Source of the DNA: CAVUAN01 sp963739435
GTDB lineage: Bacteria > Acidobacteriota > Thermoanaerobaculia > UBA5066 > Gp7-AA6
Direction of reading: 5' to 3'
Assembly: GCA_963739435.1 (NCBI GenBank)
Contig: CAVUAN010000029.1
Location: 1 to 17,156 of the forward strand
DNA length: 17,156 nt
The notes below the pieces were generated by a model. That model did not search any database and was not told the origin of the DNA. It saw nothing but the letters and a program-made list of their open reading frames with translations. Shown here piece by piece: positions 8,243-16,065 of this stretch (position 1 is the first letter of the stretch; the number at the start of each line of letters is the position of its first letter). The position numbers and the translations under genes are program-made.

Positions 8243-9346
8243 ATGAAGATTCGCCGGATCGCGGCATATCGGACGGAGCTCCCCCTTCACGAAGGCCGCT
8301 ACAGCTGGTCGGGCGGCAAATCGGTCGCGGTCTTCGACAGCACGCTCGTCCGAGTCGAAACCGACAGCGGGCTGGTCGGTCACGGCGAGGTCTGCCCCCT
8401 GGGCCCCGCGTATCTGCCGGCGTATGCCGAAGGAGTCCGGGCGGGCATCGCCGTCCTTGCCCCGCACCTTCTGGGCGAGGACGCCAGAGAGCTCGAGCGT
8501 CTCAACCGCCGCATGGATGCGGCGTTGAAGGGCCATCCCTACGTCAAGGCGGGCATCGACATCGCCTGCTGGGACATCCTGGGCCAGGCGGCCGGGTTGC
8601 CGGTTGCCACCCTGCTGGGCGGCCGTTACGGCGACGACTTCGTTCTCTACCGAGCGATCTCGCAGGACTCGCCCGACGAGATGGCGCGCAGGGTCGGCTC
8701 GTACCGCGCCGAGGGATACCGGCGCTTTCAGCTCAAGGTCGGCTCCGACCCCGACGTCGACATCGAGCGCATCCGAGCGGTCCGGGCGGCGCTTTCACCG
8801 GGAGACGTTCTCGTGGCCGACGCCAACACCGGCTGGCTGCCCCACGAGGCGGCGCGGGTCGTGCGCGCGGTCCGCGATGTCGATGTGTATATCGAGCAGC
8901 CCTGCCTGTCCTACGAGGAGTGCCTTTCCGTTCGCCGGCGCACGGATCATCCCTTCGTGCTCGACGAGTCGATCGACAGCGTCGGAATCCTGATGCGCGC
9001 TGCCGCAGACGATGCCATGGACGTCGTCAACATCAAGATCAGCAAGTTTGGCGGGTTGACCCGCGCCCGCCAGGCAAGAGACCTCTGTGTTTCGCTCGGC
9101 ATCGCGATGACGATCGAGGACTCCTGGGGAGGCGATGTCACGACGGCGGCGATCGCCCACCTGGCGCACAGCACGCCGCCGGAGTTTCTCTTCACGGCGA
9201 CGGACTTCAACAGTTACGTCACCGTGAGCACGGCACAGGGGGCCCCCAGGCGAAAGAACGGGCGCCTGAGCTCCACGACAACCCCCGGCCTCGGCACGAC
9301 TCCGCGGCCCGAGTTCGTCCAGACTCCCTCTGTCGACGTCTTCTGA
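8243..9346 (+). CDS. Enolase-superfamily enzyme, probable cis-3-hydroxy-L-proline dehydratase
   Basis: An intact 367-residue mandelate racemase/muconate lactonizing enzyme family protein. The N-terminal capping domain (1-125) precedes the barrel. Candidate catalytic lysines are K165 (RFQLKVGSDP) and K265 (VVNIKISKFGG); metal ligands are D193 (VADANTGW), E218 (YIEQPC) and D241 (VLDESI). The first Lys of the usual KxK is Gln (QLK), and the YRAISQ segment, QLKVG, and TDFNSYVTV near the C-terminus fit the cis-3-hydroxyproline dehydratase / hydroxyproline betaine epimerase branch as I remember it; lysines at 165 and 265 match my recollection of the characterised dehydratase. That reaction gives pyrroline-2-carboxylate. 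The subgroup call is an inference; superfamily membership is secure. No hydroxyproline transporter or pyrroline reductase is nearby. The ribosome site before ATG 8243 is weak. Confidence 0.85.
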   Translation: MKIRRIAAYRTELPLHEGRYSWSGGKSVAVFDSTLVRVETDSGLVGHGEVCPLGPAYLPAYAEGVRAGIAVLAPHLLGEDARELERLNRRMDAALKGHPYVKAGIDIACWDILGQAAGLPVATLLGGRYGDDFVLYRAISQDSPDEMARRVGSYRAEGYRRFQLKVGSDPDVDIERIRAVRAALSPGDVLVADANTGWLPHEAARVVRAVRDVDVYIEQPCLSYEECLSVRRRTDHPFVLDESIDSVGILMRAAADDAMDVVNIKISKFGGLTRARQARDLCVSLGIAMTIEDSWGGDVTTAAIAHLAHSTPPEFLFTATDFNSYVTVSTAQGAPRRKNGRLSSTTTPGLGTTPRPEFVQTPSVDVF

Positions 9347-9361
9347 GAAACTGACGCCGGA

Positions 9362-11827
9362 CTAGTCGTCGTCCTCCTCTTCGACGGGCTGGACCGGGCG
9401 AACGAAGGCCGCTCGCACGGGCGGCGGCATCGGCGAGGCGGCGCCCTTGACGGACTTCCAGAGAATTTCGTTCAAGACCTGCTCCGGGGCGCGGTCCGGC
9501 TGCGAGAAATCCATCAGGGCGGACTTCTCGGCGCCAAAGGCCGAGGGCGCATTCATTTCGTCTGTCGGCACGCGCGCCTCGCGGCCCTTGAACGGGCGCG
9601 CATCGCCCGCGGACTGGAAGGCACGGTACATCGGCGTTGCCGCCGCGTCGCACTGGCTCATCGGCGGCAGGCCAGCAGCAGCTCGATCGTGCGCAACACG
9701 CCGCAGGTCGTGTACAGCGTCGAGTCGACGGCGCCCCGGCGCGCGAAAGGGCTGGCAACGAGTGCGACCGAACGGTGCGCGTCCACGTGGTCCGGGCCGT
9801 TCTGCGCGTCGTCTTCGAGGATGAAGATGGCCGACTCCTTCCACACGCGGCTCTGCGAGATCGCCTCGACGATGCGGCCGAGGGCCTGGTCGTTCTCGGC
9901 AATCATGGATCGCGGAGTCAAACTGCCCACTTTCGTCCCCGACCGTGTGGTCGTTGCCGAGGCGGATGATCGAGAGGCGCGGCAGCATTCCCTCCTTCTC
10001 GAACCGCTGGAACTCCTCGAGCCACACGGCGACGCGGCGCCCGTCCGGAATCGACAGGTCGTAGGGCGGGTAATCGGGGCACACGAATCCTTTCAAGCCG
10101 GGCACCGAGCCGACGTACGGCGGCTTGCCGGCAATATCGAGTTCGGTCTCCGTGTGTGCGACGGCAAACTCTCCGTAGCTGCGCACCGAGACTCCGGCGC
10201 GCCGGCATGCGTCCCAGATGTAGCCCGCCGCGGGCGCCGACACGTTCCCGTAGGCGTTTCGGTCGGGTCCGCCACCCTCCGAGAGGTATTTGCCGCCGCG
10301 GTCCGCGTAGAAGACGGGCCAGATCTTCTCGGTCACGTCCGTGGCGTAGGCGCCCGTCGAGAACGAATGGCCCGTGTGGCTCACTTCTGCGTTCACGTAG
10401 AAATTGTCGAGCAGCACGAACTCGCTGGCGAGAGCATGTGCGTTGGGAGTGACGTCCTGGCCGAAAAGGCAGAGGTTGGGGTCGCCGTTGCCCCGCACGT
10501 CATCACCCAAAATCTGGTCGTATGTGCGGTTCTCGCGAATGATGTAGAAGACGTGACGGATCGGCGAACGGCCTCCGACCCGCTGCGGGATGGGCGAACC
10601 CGGGGGCGCTTTCGCCGGGGCGAGAAGGTTGGCGTCCCGGTACGGCGTCAAGAAGTACACCGTCTTCGTGTAGGCAGCGAGCTCCTTTGCTGTAGGCGCG
10701 GACAGAATGGAGAGGGTGCCCCGGAGCATCGCGGCGACGTATTGCGAGGGCGTACCGGTGATGCCGGGCTGCGGTCCGCGCGGATTGGCCTGCGACGTCA
10801 GCCCCTTTCCGGACAGAATCAGGATTCGCTTGCCGTCGCGCGTGAACCGGGCGGCCGTCGGGTACCAACCCGCGGGAATGAAGCCCGTCACGAGGCTCGA
10901 TCCGGGCTTTCCAACGTCCACGACAGCGACAGCATTGTTGTCGGCATTGGCGACAAGGAGCGTTCTGCCGTCGGGCGACAGGCCGAGAGCGTTAGGCGTC
11001 GCTCCCTCGGGCGCTTTCGGATAGAGGGCGACGGAGATCTGCTCGGCCGCGCGGCCCGACTCCAGATCGAGCGCCCAGACCGCGTTGGTGTTGGCGCAGG
11101 CGACGAAAAGCCGGGACCCGTCGCTCGAAAGCGCCATGGCATTGGGATGCTCGCCCGTCGCGACTTCCTTCCTGAGTTCGAGCGTCGCCGCATCGAGGAC
11201 GAGCACCCTCGTGCCACCCCAGAGCGATACGAAGAGCGTGCCGCCGTCTTGCGACAGGAGGCAGGTGTAGGGTTCGGCCGGCAGAGGGATCGTTCTGACC
11301 AGGCGCCGCGACTCGAGATCGACGGCCGAAAGTGTCTGGCCCAGGGGATCGACGACGAAGAGACGCTTGCCGTCAGGGCCGACAGCGAGCCCGCCCAGGA
11401 AACTTCCGGAGAGCTTCTCGCCCAGCGGAATTTTCGACGGCGCGCCGAGCCGGGCGTTTGCCCAGGGCAGCACATCGATCGCGTTGGCGCTGCCGCCCGA
11501 AGAGAAGAGCCGCTCGGCCGCGGGGTCGAATGCCAGGCCGAGCCACGCGTTCTCCAGCCCCTGTGTTTGACGCACGACGAGCTTCTCGAGATCCACGACG
11601 GTCAGCGTCGGCCTTTCGTAGCCGTTGTTGGAGACGACAACAAAACGTCCGTCGGGGGATTCGGCAAGGGCGAGGGGAAGGTCGCCGACGGTAATGTGCC
11701 GCCCGGCAGGCTTAATCCGCCAGCCGTTGGGCAAGAGCGTGACGCCCTGTTCGACGCCGGGACGCTCCGCCGAAGCCGGCATCGAAATCATGCCCAGTCC
11801 GCACAACAGGAAGGGGACCATCCGCAT
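9362..11827 (-). CDS. Exported YncE/YVTN beta-propeller plus phosphoesterase protein, frameshifted
   Basis: About 821 residues. A signal peptide (MRMVPFLLCGLGMISMPASA) is followed by a propeller domain (about 40-370) built of repeated blades with motifs such as SPDGRFVVVSNNG, GPDGKRLFVVDPLGQTLS, SSDGSRLFVACANTNAVW and SPDGRTLLVANADNNAVA. The C-terminal half is a phosphoesterase (PF04185-like): HVFYIIRENRTYDQILGD, SHTGHSFSTGAYATDV, LGNDHTVG, and after a frame change ILEDDAQNGPDHVDAHR, giving the Asp/His metal sites of this alkaline-phosphatase-related fold. Frame changes: an extra base in the CCCC run at 9937-9940 and a missing base near 9670; they cancel out. The product ends in an acidic tail (VEEEDDD). 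Substrate is unknown; related proteins are called bifunctional YncE/alkaline phosphatase family. It converges on the dehydratase gene. Confidence 0.85.
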   Translation of the reverse strand: MRMVPFLLCGLGMISMPASAERPGVEQGVTLLPNGWRIKPAGRHITVGDLPLALAESPDGRFVVVSNNGYERPTLTVVDLEKLVVRQTQGLENAWLGLAFDPAAERLFSSGGSANAIDVLPWANARLGAPSKIPLGEKLSGSFLGGLAVGPDGKRLFVVDPLGQTLSAVDLESRRLVRTIPLPAEPYTCLLSQDGGTLFVSLWGGTRVLVLDAATLELRKEVATGEHPNAMALSSDGSRLFVACANTNAVWALDLESGRAAEQISVALYPKAPEGATPNALGLSPDGRTLLVANADNNAVAVVDVGKPGSSLVTGFIPAGWYPTAARFTRDGKRILILSGKGLTSQANPRGPQPGITGTPSQYVAAMLRGTLSILSAPTAKELAAYTKTVYFLTPYRDANLLAPAKAPPGSPIPQRVGGRSPIRHVFYIIRENRTYDQILGDDVRGNGDPNLCLFGQDVTPNAHALASEFVLLDNFYVNAEVSHTGHSFSTGAYATDVTEKIWPVFYADRGGKYLSEGGGPDRNAYGNVSAPAAGYIWDACRRAGVSVRSYGEFAVAHTETELDIAGKPPYVGSVPGLKGFVCPDYPPYDLSIPDGRRVAVWLEEFQRFEKEGMLPRLSIIRLGNDHTVGDESGQFDSAIHDCRERPGPRPHRRGDLAEPRVEGVGHLHPRRRRAERPGPRGRAPFGRTRCQPFRAPGRRRLDAVHDLRRVAHDRAAAGLPPMSQCDAAATPMYRAFQSAGDARPFKGREARVPTDEMNAPSAFGAEKSALMDFSQPDRAPEQVLNEILWKSVKGAASPMPPPVRAAFVRPVQPVEEEDDD

Positions 11828-11886
11828 ACGGGGAGGCTACACCGAAGGCTTGAAGTCCGGCCTGTTTGAGAGCATTCTCTCCGTCG

Positions 11887-12276
11887 ATGCGGGCTTCCCG
11901 TCTTCTCCTGCTGTTGGTTGGCCTCGCGATCGGGCTGTACCTCATCAAGAACCACTCGGGCCTGTTCAAGAGCACCTCGACGGACGCCGGGGCGGGCCCG
12001 GCATCTCCCATCGAGCGGGCGCGGGCCATCAAGGCGACGGCCGACCGAAAGGCGGCGGAAAACGAAAGCGCGTCGCACGCGGCCGACTCCGCTGCTCCCC
12101 CTGCTGCCGGTGTCACGGAGAACATGACACCCGACCAGGTGCGCGCTCTGCTCGGACCTCCCGACGATGTCCAGACGGGCACGACCGAGAACGGCCGGAC
12201 GCAGGAGACGTGGAGCTACCGGAGGGTGGGAAAAACCGTCGTCTTCGAGAACGGCGTTGCCGTTTCGATTCGCTAG
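11887..12276 (+). CDS. Membrane-anchored small protein with SmpA/BamE-like domain
   Basis: A 129-residue protein. One N-terminal hydrophobic helix (LLLLLVGLAIGLYLI) could be an anchor or uncleaved signal; there is no lipobox cysteine. A charged Ala-rich linker follows (about 35-75), then a short domain beginning MTPDQVRALLGPPDDVQ and ending TWSYRRVGKTVVFENGVAVSIR. The 'M-T-x-x-Q-V-x-x-L-L-G-x-P' motif followed by a W-Y strand and a 'V-x-F-x-x-G-x-V' strand is the small SmpA/OmlA (BamE)-like fold. A TTG at 11866 would add seven residues; I prefer ATG 11887, which puts the helix close to the N-terminus, though neither start has a clear ribosome site. Not itself BamE by size or lipidation. It is divergent from the propeller gene (59 bases). 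Confidence 0.65.
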   Translation: MRASRLLLLLVGLAIGLYLIKNHSGLFKSTSTDAGAGPASPIERARAIKATADRKAAENESASHAADSAAPPAAGVTENMTPDQVRALLGPPDDVQTGTTENGRTQETWSYRRVGKTVVFENGVAVSIR

Positions 12277-12575
12277 GACTTAGCTCGAAGCCAGGGACCG
12301 ACGAGGGTCTCTTCGTCCTCGGCATTCTCGGCAAGCCTCAGGCGCACGGTCTCGACCAGGTCTGGGTTCTGCGGAGGGTCCAGCCGAACCTGCAGGGTCT
12401 CGAGGTCCGGATTCATGGGGTCGTGCCAGGAGGCGAGAGCACTCATGGGCATCCGGACTGTCTCATCCTCGGCTTGCGCTTGATTGCGATCCAGGAGCCG
12501 CTTCGTCCGTGCGGTTTCACCACGCCTCTTCGGCGCCAGCTCCGGCAGCGTGTCCAGGTCATCGCGGATTTGCAT
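12273..12575 (-). CDS. Small hypothetical protein, about 100 residues
   Basis: A soluble, charged reading frame (starts MQIRDDLDTLPELAPKR, ends AENAEDEETLVGPWLRAKS) that I do not recognise. Support is the residue composition and codon third positions that are mostly G or C, while the other frames here look unconvincing. Start is uncertain: ATG 12575 or ATG 12599 (eight residues longer); neither has a good ribosome site. Its TAG stop and the TAG of the opposite gene are formed by the same CTAG palindrome at 12273-12276. Confidence 0.45.
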   Translation of the reverse strand: MQIRDDLDTLPELAPKRRGETARTKRLLDRNQAQAEDETVRMPMSALASWHDPMNPDLETLQVRLDPPQNPDLVETVRLRLAENAEDEETLVGPWLRAKS

Positions 12576-12631
12576 GCATCCGAGTAGTGCAAACCTCATT
12601 CCCGCCCATGCCGGGGACACCGCTGCCTGCA

Positions 12632-12653
12632 AACCACTACAAATAGAGTGGTT
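12632..12653. repeat. Perfect inverted repeat in intergenic region
   Basis: AACCACT at 12632-12638 and AGTGGTT at 12647-12653 form a 7-bp stem with an 8-base loop; GC pairs outside extend it past one bulged A. No T-run follows, so it is not a typical intrinsic terminator; it could be an operator or part of a leader. Confidence 0.6.
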
Positions 12654-12660
12654 GCTCCCT

Positions 12661-12796
12661 GTCGAGCGGAAGCGGCTCGCCGGCGAAGCCGGACCCTGGT
12701 GACGCAAATTCGTCCAGGGCCTCGACAACTTCTGCGTTTCCGCGGCTGCCGGCCGTCCTCGTCAATAATGCGAGCCGCCGCTTCTGAGGTGAAGGG
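12661..12796 (+). other. Possibly structured leader upstream of crcB
   Basis: Between the hypothetical gene and crcB (12576-12796) I see no gene. Within it GTCGAG (12661-12666) pairs with CTCGAC (12721-12726), enclosing two hairpins: CGGCT/AGCCG (12673-12677 with 12687-12691) and CCCTGG/CCAGGG (12694-12699 with 12714-12719), a three-way-junction shape. The first hairpin's 5' arm can instead pair with 12770-12778 near the crcB ribosome site. It does not match the fluoride riboswitch consensus as I know it. In GC-rich DNA such pairings can be chance. Confidence 0.3.
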
Positions 12797-13180
12797 ATGA
12801 ACCGGTTCTTCTGGGTCTGCCTGGGCGGGGCCGCCGGAACGGGCGCCCGGTATCTGATCTCCGGCTGGGCGCTCGCCGTGCTCGGCACCTCGTTTCCCTG
12901 GGGCACGCTCGCCGTCAACGTGATCGGCTCCTTTCTGATCGGAGCGATCATGCACGTTGGCCTGACCACGCAGCTGATTTCTCCCGGGCTGCGCCTCGCC
13001 CTGACGACAGGCGTGATGGGCGGCTTCACGACGTACTCCGCGTTCAATTACGAGACGCTGCGGTATCTGCAGGACGGAGCGCGGCTCTACGCCTTTGCCA
13101 ACATCGCCCTGATGCTCGTCGGATGTCTCGCCGCCGGCGCGGCCGGGCTCTGGGTCGCGCGGCTGTTCGTCGGCCACTGA
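12797..13180 (+). CDS. crcB: Fluoride ion channel CrcB/FluC
   Basis: An intact 127-residue protein with four hydrophobic helices, the standard CrcB/Fluc size. Family landmarks: GGAAGTGARYLISGW near the start, WGTLAVNVIGSFLIG (about 35-49) containing the conserved Asn in helix 2, and GVMGGFTTYSAFNYE (about 74-88), the TTxSxF element of the Phe-box region. The family forms dual-topology dimers in the inner membrane that let fluoride leave the cell. AGGTGAAGGG precedes ATG 12797 at suitable spacing. The next gene starts 10 bases after its stop with its own AGGAG, so the two are likely co-transcribed. DUF190 proteins are frequent neighbours of crcB, which fits the next reading frame. Confidence 0.95.
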   Translation: MNRFFWVCLGGAAGTGARYLISGWALAVLGTSFPWGTLAVNVIGSFLIGAIMHVGLTTQLISPGLRLALTTGVMGGFTTYSAFNYETLRYLQDGARLYAFANIALMLVGCLAAGAAGLWVARLFVGH

Positions 13181-13190
13181 AGGAGAAACC

Positions 13191-15015
13191 ATGCGCATCC
13201 TCGACGGAGAGCAGGTCCTGGTCCGCATCTTCATCGGCGAGTCGGACCGCTGGCATCACCAGCCTCTGGCGTCGGCGCTCCTCGAGCGGCTCCGGCGGGA
13301 AGGCTTCGCCGGAGCCACCGTCTTTCAGGGCACGGCCGGATTCGGAGCGCGCAGCGTCCTTCACACGTCGCACATCCTGCGGCTCTCGGAGGACCTGCCG
13401 GTCGTCATCGAGGTCGTCGACACGCCGGCGCACATCGACCGGCTCCTGCCCATCCTCGACGAGATGGTGACCGAAGGCCTCGTCACGCTCGAGAAGGCGC
13501 GCGTCCTGAAGTACGCGCCGGGCAAGCGCCCTCTGGACGCGCCCGCAAGGCCAGAGCTGACACCAAACACCATGCTCCGTCGACTGCTCGACCGCCGGGC
13601 GGGCTACCCCGCCGCCGTTCTCGTCGTCTTCGCGACGATCGGCCTGCTGAAGCTCCTTCCGCCGGATCTTGCCGACTCGACCGTCGCGCTGGTGTTGCTG
13701 CTGGCTGTCTTCGTCTGTGCGTGGGTCTGGGAGAGCGGCCCCGGCGCGTTCGCCGCCGTGCTGGCGACTCTCGGCTTCAACTTCTTCTTCCTGCCACCCA
13801 TTCACACGTTCACGATTCAGGACCCCCGCAACGTCGCCGCCCTCTTCGTCTTCCTCGTCTCGGGACTGCTGATCGGCCACCTCTCCGCCCTTTCGCGCGA
13901 GCGCCTTCGGCTCGTCGAGGCCGAGCGCCGCGACCTCGCCACGCTGACGCAGCTCTCCCAGGCCTTCCTCTCCGACACGACCCGCGAGTTTCTGCTGGGC
14001 GTCGCGGCCGACCGCCTGCGCCATGCGCTCCAGGCCGAACAGGTCTCGATCCTGCTGGCGCGCGGCACGGGCGAGCTCCACGAGGCCGGCTGCGACTCCG
14101 GGCGCCGCCATTCAGCGCGACCTTGCCGACCTGGCCTACCGGCAGGGGAACTCGGCCGCGTTTCCGTCGGAGCTTGGCGGGACCGACATCTATCTTCCGA
14201 TCCGCATCGGCGTGCAGCGCGTCGGGACGCTCGTCGCCCGCGGCATGGCGTCGAGCGAGCGCATGGCCGAGGGCTGCGCGCTGCTGCTCGGCCTGTCGCT
14301 CGAGCGCGAGAGGTTCGTGGCCCTGGCCCGCGAGGCGGAAAAGACGAAGACGAGCGAAGAGATGAAGTCCACACTGCTCGCCGCCCTGGCGCACGACTTG
14401 AAGACGCCCGTGGCGGCCGCGAGCGCGGCCGTCGAGAACTGGGAGAGCGCGTCGGGCAAGACCGACGCCTCGCGTCTCGCGCGCAGCGAGCTGTCCGCTC
14501 TGGCCCGGCGCATCGGCGAGCTCATGGACGTCGTGCGGCTCGACTCGGGCATCGCCCACCCCCGCCGCGAGCGCGTGACGTGCGGCGAGATCGTCGAGGC
14601 GGCCCTGGCCCGCTTCGGCGAGTCGCTCGCGGACCACTCTCTCTTTCTCGACGTCCCGTCACCCGAGCTCTCTGTCGAGGTCGACCCGGCCCAGCTCACC
14701 GAGGCGCTCGGCCATGGCCTCGAGAACGCGGCCCGCTACTCGCCTCCCGGCTCCGAGATCCGGGTGTCCGTCGTGGCCGGCGACGCCCACGTGCGCATTC
14801 GTGTCGAAGACAGCGGCCCCGGCATCCCGCCGGAGGATCGCGAGCGAGTCTTCGAGCGCTTCGTCAGGCTGCCGGACGCGGCAAACCTGCCCGGCACGGG
14901 GCTCGGTCTCTCGATAGCGAAGAGCCTCGTCGAAGCCAATGGCGCCGAGCTCACGCTCGGCTCGTCGGCCTCGGGCGGAACGCTTTTCGAGATCGTCATC
15001 CCGAGGGCCGCGTGA
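13191..15015 (+). CDS. kdpD: DUF190 (PII-like) domain joined to KdpD-type sensor histidine kinase
   Basis: About 607 residues after removing one extra G at 14100-14102. Residues 1-112 are a full DUF190 domain (VRIFIGESDRWHHQPLASAL, GATVFQGTAGFGA, LPVVIEVVDTPAHIDRLLP, GLVTLEKARVLKY), a PII-like ferredoxin fold. A Pro-rich linker (113-135) leads to four membrane helices with the DUF4118 hallmark GFNFFFLPPIHTFTIQDPRN (about 197-216). A GAF-like region (about 255-385) precedes the kinase: H box LAHDLKTP (His near 401), N box ENAARYSP, DSGPGIP, FERFVRLPD and GTGLGLSIAKS. The usual KdpD (Walker A) and USP domains are missing. AGGAG lies 5 bases before ATG 13191. The stop overlaps kdpE (GTGA). Caution: one undetected extra base near 13515-13557 would make DUF190 stop at TGA 13558-13560, with the kinase starting at ATG 13572, which lacks a ribosome site. 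Confidence 0.85.
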
Positions 15016-15696
15016 GCCGGATCCTCGTCGTCGACGACGAGGCGGGCCTGAGGAAAGTCGTCCGCGACGCCCTGGAGCGCGCCGGCCACGAGGTCGACCG
15101 TGGCTTCGGACGGTGAGGAAGCTCTCGAGCTCTTCGCGGACGGGTCCTTCGACCTCGTCGTGACGGACCTCGCCATGCCGCGCCGCGACGGCCGGGCGCT
15201 GGTCGACGAGATCCGCAAGACGTCGAGCCGTGCCCATTCTCGTTCTCACCGTGCGAAGCGAGGAACGCGAAAAGGTGCGCCTGCTCGACGCGGGGGCCGA
15301 CGACTACCTGACGAAGCCCTTCGGCGTGGCGGAGCTCACTGCCCGGACCAAGGCGCTCCTGCGGCGGGGGGAGCCCCGCTCCGGGCGCCCGGGGCCCTCC
15401 AGTGGGCCGACATCGAGGCGGATCTCGAGGCCCGCGTCGTCCGCCGGGGCGGCAAGGAGGTCCACCTGACGCCGACGGAGATGGGGCTTCTGGCGACGTT
15501 GCTCGGCAAGCCCGGCGCCGTTTGGACCCACCGCCAGCTGCTGGCGGCCGTCTGGGGCACGACGGCGGGCGTTTCGAACGACACGCTGCGGGTCCACATG
15601 GGAAGCCTGCGCCGCAAGCTCGAGCCCGATCCCAACCGACCGCGCTTTTTCCGCACCGAGCCCTGGGTCGGCTACCGCTTCACCCCCGAGGGCTAG
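15012..15696 (+). CDS. kdpE: KdpE-type response regulator (OmpR/PhoB family), frameshifted
   Basis: About 227 residues after repair. The receiver domain begins ILVVDDEAGLRKVVRDALE, with the acidic pair DD, the phospho-acceptor Asp in LVVTDLAMP, and the Lys in YLTKPFGVAEL. The winged-helix output domain (about 130-227) reads HLTPTEMGLLATLL, TLRVHMGSLRRKLEPDP and ends TEPWVGYRFTPEG, the classic C-terminus of KdpE. Three frame changes: an extra C at 15098-15099, an extra C at 15228-15229, and a missing G in the run at 15366-15371; the corrected length divides evenly to TAG 15694-15696. GTG start at 15012 overlaps the kinase stop, so the two-component pair is coupled. Expected role: activator of the kdp potassium-pump genes downstream. 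Confidence 0.9.
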
Positions 15697-15725
15697 CCGG
15701 CACCCGCGTCGCGGGGAGCCCTCCG

Positions 15726-15755
15726 TCTTTCGACAATCTTTCGAACTCCTTCCGG
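15726..15755 (+). promoter_or_regulatory. Candidate KdpE binding site, 11-bp direct repeats
   Basis: TCTTTCGA occurs at 15726-15733 and 15737-15744, exactly 11 bases apart, and a degenerate third copy (CCTTCCGG) begins 11 bases later at 15748. OmpR/PhoB-family regulators bind tandem direct repeats with this helical period. It lies in the 92-base gap after kdpE and before the next genes. Binding is inferred; no footprint-type consensus for this organism is known to me. Confidence 0.4.
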
Positions 15756-15764
15756 ACTTCTTCT

Positions 15765-15777
15765 CCCGCAGCGCGGG
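15765..15777. repeat. Short inverted repeat before the two-helix gene
   Basis: CCCGC and GCGGG (15765-15769 and 15773-15777) form a tight 5-bp stem with a 3-base loop, 11 bases before ATG 15789. No T-run follows. It might attenuate or simply be chance in GC-rich DNA. Confidence 0.3.
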
Positions 15778-15788
15778 ATTCTTCGCTC

Positions 15789-16065
15789 ATGAAGTGGCTG
15801 CTCCTTTCACGGCGAGACCGTCGGCGCGCCCGCTGGTGGGTGACTGCGGGGCTCGGTGCGTTCCTCGCGGCCAGCCTGGCCGGAGGCTGCTCTGTCCCGC
15901 CGGGCCCGATCTTCTGGGGAATCACGGCCCTGGCTGCCTTCGTCTTCTGCGTCCGCAAGGCAATGGTGTTGTGGCGAGTCGACGAGATGGTTTTCGACCA
16001 CCGGCCGCCGTGGAACGCTGAGCTCCGCGAGCGCTCTTCACGCGCCAAACCGCTGGCGCGGATGA
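15789..16065 (+). CDS. Small two-helix membrane protein in kdp cluster, probably frameshifted
   Basis: Starts MKWLLLSRRDRRRARWW and has two hydrophobic segments (WVTAGLGAFLAASLAGGC and IFWGITALAAFVFCVRKAM), then a charged tail. As given, the frame runs straight on into the following outer-membrane protein (to 16763). However, the next frame holds a TGA at 16063-16065 overlapping an ATG at 16062, a classic ATGA junction just before an internal signal peptide. One extra base in this segment, the commonest error in this sequence, would hide that stop. I therefore treat it as a separate gene of about 91 residues, with the error somewhere after the second helix. Not a family I recognise. No clear ribosome site. 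The alternative is a real fusion with the next protein. Confidence 0.45.

Noticed and set aside
9689..11869. Very long plus-strand open frame (over 700 codons) opposite the propeller/phosphoesterase gene
   Set aside because: Its product is Arg/Gly/Val-rich without recognisable domains, and the minus strand encodes clear propeller and phosphoesterase motifs. Long antisense frames are common in GC-rich DNA.
12576..12796. Fluoride (crcB-motif) riboswitch upstream of crcB
   Set aside because: I looked for the conserved GGCGATG-like start and the GCTGATGGC-like 3' part and found neither; the pairings present are of a different shape.
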